In this document: in pieces, positions 5,254 through 10,129 of the stretch
Numbering within the stretch: position 1 is the first letter of the stretch
Layout of the letters: every line of letters starts with the position of its first letter
Assembly: GCA_001795235.1 (NCBI GenBank)
Contig: MGNZ01000072.1
Location: 827 to 13,878 of the forward strand
DNA length: 13,052 nt
From: Chloroflexi bacterium RBG_16_64_32
GTDB lineage: Bacteria > Chloroflexota > Dehalococcoidia > SM23-28-2 > RBG-16-64-32
Reading direction: 5' to 3'
The notes under the pieces: model-generated
What the model saw: only the letters and a program-made list of their open reading frames with translations
Told to the model about the DNA's origin: nothing
Database searches by the model: none
Translations under genes and position numbers: made by a program

Positions 5254-5287
5254 ACCCTGATCCGCCTCAGGCGGAGAAGGGGCCGCC
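5248..5287. repeat. Palindromic repeat copy D with TCCGCCTCAGGCGGA insert
   Basis: CCGCTCACCCT (5248-5258) and GA begin as in the family. The middle of the spacer is replaced by the palindrome TCCGCC-TCA-GGCGGA (5261-5275), followed by GA and a degenerate right arm starting AGGGG. Confidence 0.6.
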
Positions 5288-5343
5288 CCGGAGCCCGCCT
5301 AGCAGCGGTCCGCGCGGTTCCAACGTCTCTGGATTCTCGGTGG

Positions 5344-5361
5344 GACAGGCTTCAGCCTGTC
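5344..5361. repeat. TTCA-loop hairpin 1
   Basis: GACAGGC-TTCA-GCCTGTC, a perfect 7-bp stem. It belongs with the hairpins at 7415, 8762, 8820 and 8859. Confidence 0.65.
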
Positions 5362-5406
5362 GTCTGACCCCTCCGCGCCCACTGGCGACCGCGCCGCTGT
5401 TTCCCG

Positions 5407-5412
5407 TACACT
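5407..5412 (+). promoter_or_regulatory. Possible -10 box of the URO-D-like-ribF-tyrS unit
   Basis: TACACT, ten bases before ATG 5423. There is no Shine-Dalgarno in the gap, so a very short leader is expected. The -35 is not convincing. Confidence 0.35.
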
Positions 5413-5422
5413 AACTCTCGCC

Positions 5423-6421
5423 ATGAGCGCCGTGATGTCTAAACGGGAACGAACGTTCGCTGCACTCCGCGGGGATGAGGTGGACCGGGTGCCGGTCTCC
5501 GCCTGGTGGCACGATTTCCCCCGCGAGTGGTCGCCGGAGGGGCTGGCGGAGGCTACCCTGGAGGCCTACCGCCGCTACGACTGGGACTTCGTGAAGGTTA
5601 ACCCCCGCGCCTGTTACTACGGCGAGGACTGGGGCGCCCACTACCAGCGGTCGGACCAGCCCCAGCAGCAACCGAAGCTCGTCGAGCCGGGCGTGAGCTC
5701 GCCGGAGGACCTGCGCCGCGTCCGGCCGCTGGACGTCGCGGAGGGCGCCTACGGGGAGCAGCTCGCCGCCCTCTCCATCATCGCCGGGGAGCTGGCCGCA
5801 GAGGCGCCCTTCTTGCAGACGGTGTTCTCGCCTCTAGCGGCCATGAGCCGCATTACCGGCTCCACGAAATACGTGCAGAAGCTCATGCGGGAGGCCCCGG
5901 ATGACTTGCTGGCCGCCCTGGAGGCGGTCGCCGAGACGCTGGCCGGATACAGCGCCGCCTGCCTGCAGCGCGGGGCGTCCGGCATCTTCTTTGCCACCGT
6001 CGAGTGGGGCAGCCGGGACAACATCTCCGCGGATGACTACGACCGCTTCGCGCGGCCCTTCGACCTGGAGGTGCTGGGGGCGGCGCAAGGGGCGCCGTTC
6101 AACGTCTTCCACGTTTGCCGCGACAACAACCACCTACAGAGCCTCCTGGACTACCCGGTGCACGCGTTCCAGTGGGCCTCTCGCTCGCCCAGCAACCCGT
6201 CTCTATCCGACATCGTGTCGAAGACGGACAAGGCGCTGATGGGCGGGGTCAACCAGCAGGCGACGATCCTGAAGGGCTCACCCGCCGATGTCGCCGCAGA
6301 GGCCGGGGACGCGATTCGTGAGGTCGGCGGGCGGCGCTTTCTCCTGGCCCCCGAGTGCTCAATAGATCCCCCGACACCGGAGGCCAACCTGCGCGCCATG
6401 GTTGAGGCGGCGCGGGGATGA
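5423..6421 (+). CDS. Uroporphyrinogen decarboxylase superfamily protein, methyltransferase-like branch
   Basis: A 332-residue TIM-barrel protein of the URO-D superfamily. It opens with SKRERTFAALRGDEVDRVPV, the usual start of the branch that includes MtaA/MtbA/CmuA corrinoid methyltransferases, and lacks the RQAGRY segment that true HemE uses to bind uroporphyrinogen. H230-x-C232 (NVFHVC) and C312 (LAPECSIDPPTPEANLRAM) match the zinc-binding H-x-C...C pattern of MtaA/MtbA-type enzymes, which activate methylated substrates. Heme synthesis is therefore unlikely; a methyl transfer role is plausible, but the substrate is unknown. An ATG four codons later (5435) is an alternative start. It overlaps ribF by four bases (ATGA), so the two are co-transcribed, without a known functional link to flavin synthesis. 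Confidence 0.8.
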   Translation: MSAVMSKRERTFAALRGDEVDRVPVSAWWHDFPREWSPEGLAEATLEAYRRYDWDFVKVNPRACYYGEDWGAHYQRSDQPQQQPKLVEPGVSSPEDLRRVRPLDVAEGAYGEQLAALSIIAGELAAEAPFLQTVFSPLAAMSRITGSTKYVQKLMREAPDDLLAALEAVAETLAGYSAACLQRGASGIFFATVEWGSRDNISADDYDRFARPFDLEVLGAAQGAPFNVFHVCRDNNHLQSLLDYPVHAFQWASRSPSNPSLSDIVSKTDKALMGGVNQQATILKGSPADVAAEAGDAIREVGGRRFLLAPECSIDPPTPEANLRAMVEAARG

Positions 6422-7371
6422 GCGTCATTCTCGCCCGCGAGGAGCTGGCCCGCATCGCGCCCGGACGTGATGCCGCTGTCACGATCGGCAAGTTCGACGG
6501 GGTCCACCGCGGGCACCAGCACCTGATCGCCCGCTTGAACGAGCGGGCTCGAGCGGAGGGGCTGGCCTCGGTGGTCATCGTGCTGTACCCGAACCCGTCG
6601 ACCGTGCTCAGGCCGGGCAGCGCCGTCACCTACGTCACCAGCCTGGAGGAGCGGCTGGACCTCCTCCGCCGCCTGGGGCCGGACAGCGTCGGCATCCTCC
6701 CATTCACTTCGGAGATGGCACAGCTCTCGGCCCGCGATTTCGTCTCGCTGGTCGCCCAGGAGCTGAGCATGCGCCTCCTCTACGTGGGCCCGGACTTCGC
6801 TCTGGGGCGCAACCGGGAGGGTAGCGTGGGCGCGCTGCGCAGGATCGGCGCCGACCTGGGTTTCAGGGTGGAGACGGCCGAGCTCCTGGCCCAGGACGGC
6901 GAGAAGGTGGGTTCCTCTGCCGTGCGTCAGGCCCTGGCCGTCGGTGATGTGGAGGAGGCGGCCCGTCTGCTGGGCAGGCCGTTCTCGTTGCAGGGCCCGG
7001 TGGTGGCGGGCGCGCACCGCGGAGTTAGCCTGGGCTTCCCTACCGCCAACATCGCCATCGGCCGGGATCGCGCCCTCCCCGCCTTCGGTGTCTACGTCAG
7101 CCGCGCATTCGTTCGCGAGAACCAGCACCAGTCGTGCACCAACATCGGCGTCCGCCCCACGTTCGACGCGGAGCCGCGGCCCACGGTGGAGGCGTTCATT
7201 CTCGACTTTGAGGACGACATCTACGGCCAGGAGGTCCGCATCGACCTCCTCCATCGACTGCGCGACGAGCTTCGGTTCGACTCCGTGGAAGAACTGGTGG
7301 CCGAGATGAGGCGCGACATCGCCACCACCCGCGAGTACTTCGCGCGGCAGGAGGGCGACGGTGCTACGTAG
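6418..7371 (+). CDS. ribF: Bifunctional riboflavin kinase / FAD synthetase
   Basis: Phosphorylates riboflavin to FMN and adenylates FMN to FAD in the cytoplasm. It has 317 residues, close to the usual 305-320. The N-terminal FAD synthetase module shows TIGKFDGVHRGHQHLI (nucleotidyltransferase GxFDGxHxGH) near residues 22-37, YVGPDFALGRNREGS and GSSAVRQALAVGDVEEA. The C-terminal flavokinase barrel shows GVSLGFPTANI, LPAFGVY, TNIGVRPTF and VEAFILDFEDDIYGQEV. All expected motifs are intact. The start ATG overlaps the stop of the upstream URO-D-like gene (ATGA), and tyrS follows after 89 bases of hairpin repeats. The gene order ribF near a tRNA synthetase is unremarkable. Confidence 0.97.
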   Translation: MSVILAREELARIAPGRDAAVTIGKFDGVHRGHQHLIARLNERARAEGLASVVIVLYPNPSTVLRPGSAVTYVTSLEERLDLLRRLGPDSVGILPFTSEMAQLSARDFVSLVAQELSMRLLYVGPDFALGRNREGSVGALRRIGADLGFRVETAELLAQDGEKVGSSAVRQALAVGDVEEAARLLGRPFSLQGPVVAGAHRGVSLGFPTANIAIGRDRALPAFGVYVSRAFVRENQHQSCTNIGVRPTFDAEPRPTVEAFILDFEDDIYGQEVRIDLLHRLRDELRFDSVEELVAEMRRDIATTREYFARQEGDGAT

Positions 7372-7387
7372 CGGCAGGGCTTCCCTG

Positions 7388-7432
7388 GCCGGGCAGGCAG
7401 CACTGCCCCGCCCGGCAGACCTGAAGGTCTGC
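7388..7432. repeat. Hairpin repeats between ribF and tyrS (includes TTCA-loop hairpin 2)
   Basis: GCCGGGC (7388-7394) pairs with GCCCGGC (7410-7416), enclosing GGGCAG/CTGCCC (7391-7396 / 7403-7408). Immediately after comes GCAGACC-TGAA-GGTCTGC (7415-7432), a perfect 7-bp stem whose loop is TTCA on the other strand. The repeat runs right up to the tyrS ribosome site. Confidence 0.65.
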
Positions 7433-7445
7433 AGCTACAATGCGC

Positions 7446-7451
7446 GAAGGG
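7446..7451 (+). promoter_or_regulatory. Shine-Dalgarno deciding the GTG start of tyrS
   Basis: GAAGGG lies nine bases before GTG 7461. An in-frame ATG at 7440 lies upstream of this site and at the very end of the hairpin repeat, so it is unlikely to be used. TACAAT at 7436-7441 could also act as a -10 box. Confidence 0.6.
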
Positions 7452-7460
7452 AAAGCCACT

Positions 7461-8759
7461 GTGGCTAGCAGAGCGCGCATCCCAGACGACGAGACGCTGC
7501 GCCGGATCACCACCCGCGCCGTGGCGGAGATCGTCCCCCATCAGGAGTTCGAGGACGCCCTGCGCTCCGGCCGGACTCTCCGTCTCAAGATGGGGTTCGA
7601 CCCCACCAAGCCGGTGATCACCCTGGGCTGGGCCGTAGGCCTGCGCAAGCTGCGCCAGCTCCAGGACCTCGGCCACACGGTGGTCGTCATCATCGGCGAC
7701 TGGACGGCGCGCATCGGCGACCCATCCGGCGCGTCCCAGACGCGACCGATGCTCACCGCCGAGGAGGTGCAGGCCAACTCGGAGGCGATCCTGCGCCAGT
7801 TCTACAAGGTCCTGGACGAGTCTCGCACTGAGATCCGCCGCCAGTCCGAGTGGTTCGATGGGTTCAGCCTGACCGATGTCGTGCGGCTAGCCGCCCGCTT
7901 CACCGTGGCCCAGGTGCTGCAGCGGGACGACTTCGCTCAGCGCTACGCCGGCCACAAGCCCATCGGCCTGCACGAACTGCTGTACCCCTTGCTGCAGGCC
8001 TACGACTCCGTGGCGGTAGAGGCGGACGTGGAGTTCGGCGGCACGGACCAGAAGTTCAACAACCTGATGGGCCGCGAGCTGCAGCGGATGCTGGGCCAGA
8101 GGGCGGGCCCGGCGGGCGACGGTCAGGCGGTGTTCCTGGTGCCGCTGCTGGTGGGACTGGACGGCCAGCAGAAGATGAGCCAGTCCCTGGGCAACTACAT
8201 CGCCATCGACGACCCGCCCCACGAGATGTACGGCAAGCTGATGTCCATCCCGGACGCGCTGATGATCGACTACTTCGAGCTCCTCACCGACGTGCCGGAC
8301 GAGGAACTGGCCTACATTCGCAGGTCGCTGGAAGAGCGAACGGTGAACCCGATGGAGCACAAGATGCGCCTGGCCCGCGAAATTGTGACGCAGTTCCACA
8401 GCCGGGAGGCGGCGCGGGAAGCGGAGGAGGGGTTCGTGCGCACCTTCCGCAAGCGGGAGACGCCGGAGGAAACGGTTCGCGAAGTCATGATCCCTCCTGC
8501 TCTAATGGAAGCGGGAGAGGCCATGCCTGACGTGCTCCCCAACCTGTTAAAGACTTGGGGCGTCGTCCCGAGCGTAAGCGAAGGACGGAGGCTTCTCCGC
8601 CAGGGCGCTGTTGAGATCAATGGCGAGAAGGTCGGGGCTAAGACCCTCGTCAAGCTCCGGAGCGGCGCTACCATCCGCGTCGGCAAGCACCGCTTCCTGC
8701 GCATCGTGGACCTGCCTGCCGGCAGGCACGGCGCGGACAAACAGCCACGGTCGCAGTAG
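7461..8759 (+). CDS. tyrS: Tyrosyl-tRNA synthetase with altered HIGH signature
   Basis: Charges tRNA-Tyr. From GTG 7461 it has 432 residues: a class I Rossmann catalytic domain, anticodon-binding helices and a C-terminal S4 domain (about residues 355-420, VSEGRRLLRQGAVEINGEKV). Family landmarks are MGFDPT (44-49), GLRKLRQLQDLGHTVVVIIGDWTARIGDPSG, LLYPLLQAYDSVAVEADVEFGGTDQKFNNLMGR and KMSQS at 238-242 (canonical KMSKS). The HIGH position reads T54-L-G-W57, so both histidines that normally bind ATP in class I synthetases are missing. The two substitutions need several base changes, so a simple base-call error is unlikely. It may be the only TyrRS with a compensated site, or a paralogue; the window cannot decide. 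It follows ribF with a repeat between. Confidence 0.9.
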   Translation: MASRARIPDDETLRRITTRAVAEIVPHQEFEDALRSGRTLRLKMGFDPTKPVITLGWAVGLRKLRQLQDLGHTVVVIIGDWTARIGDPSGASQTRPMLTAEEVQANSEAILRQFYKVLDESRTEIRRQSEWFDGFSLTDVVRLAARFTVAQVLQRDDFAQRYAGHKPIGLHELLYPLLQAYDSVAVEADVEFGGTDQKFNNLMGRELQRMLGQRAGPAGDGQAVFLVPLLVGLDGQQKMSQSLGNYIAIDDPPHEMYGKLMSIPDALMIDYFELLTDVPDEELAYIRRSLEERTVNPMEHKMRLAREIVTQFHSREAAREAEEGFVRTFRKRETPEETVREVMIPPALMEAGEAMPDVLPNLLKTWGVVPSVSEGRRLLRQGAVEINGEKVGAKTLVKLRSGATIRVGKHRFLRIVDLPAGRHGADKQPRSQ

Positions 8760-8761
8760 CT

Positions 8762-8779
8762 GCAGGCGTTCAGGCCTGC
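8762..8779. repeat. TTCA-loop hairpin 3, just after tyrS
   Basis: GCAGGCG-TTCA-GGCCTGC, six of seven pairs. It begins three bases after the tyrS stop. Confidence 0.5.
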
Positions 8780-8819
8780 CCCGTGGGTGGGGGGCGCGGC
8801 TGGGGCTGGATACGCGGCA

Positions 8820-8839
8820 CCCCAGGCTGAAGCCTGGGG
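8820..8839. repeat. TTCA-loop hairpin 4
   Basis: CCCCAGGC-TGAA-GCCTGGGG, a perfect 8-bp stem. It has no T-run, so it is a doubtful terminator for tyrS. Confidence 0.7.
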
Positions 8840-8858
8840 CATCAGAAGTTGAGCGATG

Positions 8859-8878
8859 CCGCCGCCTTCAGGCTGCGG
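8859..8878. repeat. TTCA-loop hairpin 5
   Basis: CCGCCGCC-TTCA-GGCTGCGG, seven of eight pairs. Confidence 0.55.
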
Positions 8879-8909
8879 TTCTGGAACCCCCAGTCCGCAA
8901 CGTCATCAA

Positions 8910-8925
8910 GAAATTCGCGAATTTC
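8910..8925. promoter_or_regulatory. 16-bp perfect palindrome, possible operator
   Basis: GAAATTCGCGAATTTC reads the same on both strands and is AT-rich against a GC-rich background. TATAAC (8930-8935), a possible -10 box, follows it, so the palindrome covers the -35 region of the gene starting at 8967. A dimeric regulator could bind here. Confidence 0.45.
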
Positions 8926-8966
8926 CTTGTATAACACGGCTCCCGTCCACTAACATTAGGCGCGAT

Positions 8967-9356
8967 ATGCCTGCCCACCCGGGTGAACCGCCTGAGGAGC
9001 TCCTCGCCGCTGTCCAGGACCAGGCCGAGGCCCGCGTCCGCGCTGACATCCAGGGCTACGCCAAGTACCTCACGCCGGAGGCGGTCGATAGCCTGCGAGC
9101 CTCCTTCCCCGGCCTGCCGCCTCGCGTCGCCGCCCACGGGATCGAGAAGCACGAGCCGCGAGGCGCCGACCACGTTTTCGACATCCGATACTCCGCCCGC
9201 GACGAATCGTTCGTCGTCCGTAGCCGCTGGCGCAAGCAGGATGATGGATGGATGGTGGTTCACGCGGAGCGCATTTGGGCTGAGGGCGACAGGCGACCCG
9301 GGTTCGTCTCGCGCCTCGCGGCGAGGCTTCTGCGAGGCCGCCGGTCGCGTCGCTAG
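8967..9356 (+). CDS. Small protein of unknown function, related to the next gene
   Basis: A 129-residue soluble protein with no signal peptide. I do not recognise a family with certainty. Residues 8-105 share a pattern with the following protein: an amphipathic helical start (RVRADIQGYAKYLTPEAVDSL), then beta-rich segments VFDIRYSARDESFVVRSRWRKQDDGWMVVHAERI. A helix-then-sheet layout with a final W-x-V-x-x-A strand resembles NTF2-like/SnoaL folds, but this is only inference. The tail is strongly basic (RLAARLLRGRRSRR) and could touch nucleic acid or membrane. The start ATG at 8967 has AGG six bases upstream; the frame is open further upstream through hairpin repeats, which is not credible coding. 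A 16-bp palindrome lies ahead of it. Confidence 0.65.
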   Translation: MPAHPGEPPEELLAAVQDQAEARVRADIQGYAKYLTPEAVDSLRASFPGLPPRVAAHGIEKHEPRGADHVFDIRYSARDESFVVRSRWRKQDDGWMVVHAERIWAEGDRRPGFVSRLAARLLRGRRSRR

Positions 9357-9376
9357 CACGCACGCACGACAGGCCG

Positions 9377-9405
9377 TTGACAGCACCTCGCCTCGTCCGT
9401 ATATT
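9377..9405 (+). promoter_or_regulatory. Near-consensus sigma-70 promoter
   Basis: TTGACA (9377-9382), exactly 17 bases, then TATATT (9400-9405). The start of transcription would be near 9412, leaving a leader of about 26 bases with a strong Shine-Dalgarno before ATG 9438. It is the best promoter in the window. Confidence 0.8.
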
Positions 9406-9437
9406 CGCAGGCGAGCCCAGCGCCAGGAGGAGGAGCC

Positions 9438-9743
9438 ATGACTCCGGACCCCGCCGTCGATGACATCGTCCACCGCCACGCCAAAGCCATCGTCAGCATG
9501 GACATCGGCCAGATCATGAACGACCTGATGCCGGAGGCGATGATGAAGCTCCAGCAGGAGGCGGGAGGCGGCACCGCCCTGCAGATCAACGATTACGAAG
9601 TGCTAGGAAGCAGCCAGGACGGGGACGACTACCTGTACGACGTGAAATACATCGGCCCGGAGTCGTTCACCGTCCGCGCTCGCTGGTCGCGCGTGGGCTC
9701 CGAGTGGAAGATTGTGGACGCCGACATCACCGCCCGCGAATAG
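9438..9743 (+). CDS. Small acidic protein of unknown function, paralogue of the preceding gene
   Basis: A 101-residue protein, soluble and acidic, with no signal peptide. It aligns by eye with the preceding gene: KAIVSMDIGQIMNDLMPEAMMKL with RVRADIQGYAKYLTPEAVDSL, then YLYDVKYIGPESFTVRARWSRVGSEWKIVDADI with VFDIRYSARDESFVVRSRWRKQDDGWMVVHAERI, so the pair is probably an old tandem duplication. It lacks the basic tail of its neighbour. The layout suggests an NTF2-like fold, by inference only. The Shine-Dalgarno AGGAGGAGG lies just before ATG 9438, and a near-perfect promoter at 9377-9405 predicts strong, constitutive expression, in contrast to its neighbour. The gene ends before a large repeat. 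Confidence 0.75.
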   Translation: MTPDPAVDDIVHRHAKAIVSMDIGQIMNDLMPEAMMKLQQEAGGGTALQINDYEVLGSSQDGDDYLYDVKYIGPESFTVRARWSRVGSEWKIVDADITARE

Positions 9744-9765
9744 GTCCGGCCTCACCGGAGAGGAG

Positions 9766-9961
9766 TGTCATTCTGAGCGGCTACAAGGCTCGCATCCCGT
9801 GATGCCGGGGGCCGCGAAGGCGTCAGTCCGCCTCGGGCGGGAATCTGGGGAGTGGGCGTGGCGGTGGGTCAGTGCGCCTGCGTTGCCTTCCAGACTGCAA
9901 ACGCCAGATCCTTCGCCCTCCGCCCCACTTCGCTCCGCCCACCTCTCGGCTCAGGATGACA
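9766..9961. repeat. 196-bp element with TGTCATTCTGAGC terminal inverted repeats
   Basis: TGTCATTCTGAGC (9766-9778) and GCTCAGGATGACA (9949-9961) pair with one mismatch. Inside, GCGAAG...GAATCTGGGG and CCAGATCCTTCGC are the next expected paired blocks, but each is broken by extra GC-rich sequence. The left one contains TCCGCCTCGGGCGGGA (9827-9842), nearly the same mini-palindrome as at 5261-5275. There is no coding capacity, so any movement would need outside help. Confidence 0.7.
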
Positions 9962-9998
9962 AACATTCGGGATGCTGAGCCCAAGCCTGCCGCTCTCC

Positions 9999-10129
9999 CC
10001 CTACGCCTTCGCCGCTTCGCGCTCTTGCTCGGCGGCCCTCCTACCGCTCGTCCTGAGCCCGTCGAAGGAGGAGCGGCGGCGTCAACGTGTCCCTACGCCT
10101 TCGCCGCTTCGCGCTCTTGCTCGGCGGCC
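9999..10129. repeat. 39-bp direct repeat of the EF-G gene end flanking a palindrome
   Basis: Bases 9999-10037 and 10091-10129 are identical (39 of 39). The second copy is the last 11 codons and stop of the EF-G-like gene plus two bases; the first is a non-coding duplicate. The 53 bases between them carry palindrome copy E. Confidence 0.95.
10044..10076. repeat. Palindromic repeat copy E, uninterrupted
   Basis: CCGCTCGTCCT (10044-10054), spacer GAGCCCGTCGA, AGGAGGAGCGG (10066-10076); ten of eleven pairs. It has the same 11-11-11 design as copy A but with the changed arm bases GTCCT/AGGAG in place of ATGGT/ACCAT. Confidence 0.8.

Larger units (their letters stand above)
4974..5422. other. 449-base gene-free region rich in palindromes
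   Basis: No credible coding frame is seen; two small plus-strand frames (5014-5223 and 5175-5414) run across the repeats and resemble nothing known. Contents in order: a T-box-like motif just after scpA, about 150 bases with nothing recognisable, two or more copies of the GAGCCYGTCGA-spacer repeat with a 24-bp tandem unit between them, a TTCA-loop hairpin, and a -10 box before the next gene. Confidence 0.7.
9744..10092. other. 349-base gene-free convergent region made of repeats
   Basis: No credible gene is seen. The space is taken by the 196-bp TGTCATTCTGAGC element, a short remnant, the first copy of a 39-bp duplication of the EF-G gene end, and copy E of the GAGCCYGTCGA-spacer palindrome. 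Confidence 0.75.

Noticed and set aside
5169..5287. CRISPR array
   Set aside because: The repeats are short palindromes with no regular spacers of 30-40 bases and no cas gene nearby.
5014..5414. Two small plus-strand frames between scpA and the URO-D-like gene
   Set aside because: They run across palindromic repeats and lack ribosome sites and any protein-like pattern.
6151..7254. 367-residue minus-strand frame
   Set aside because: Shadow of the URO-D-like gene and ribF; both plus-strand proteins have full family motifs.
8820..8839. Intrinsic terminator of tyrS
   Set aside because: The stem is strong but no T-run follows, and similar hairpins occur in non-terminator positions, including just before tyrS.
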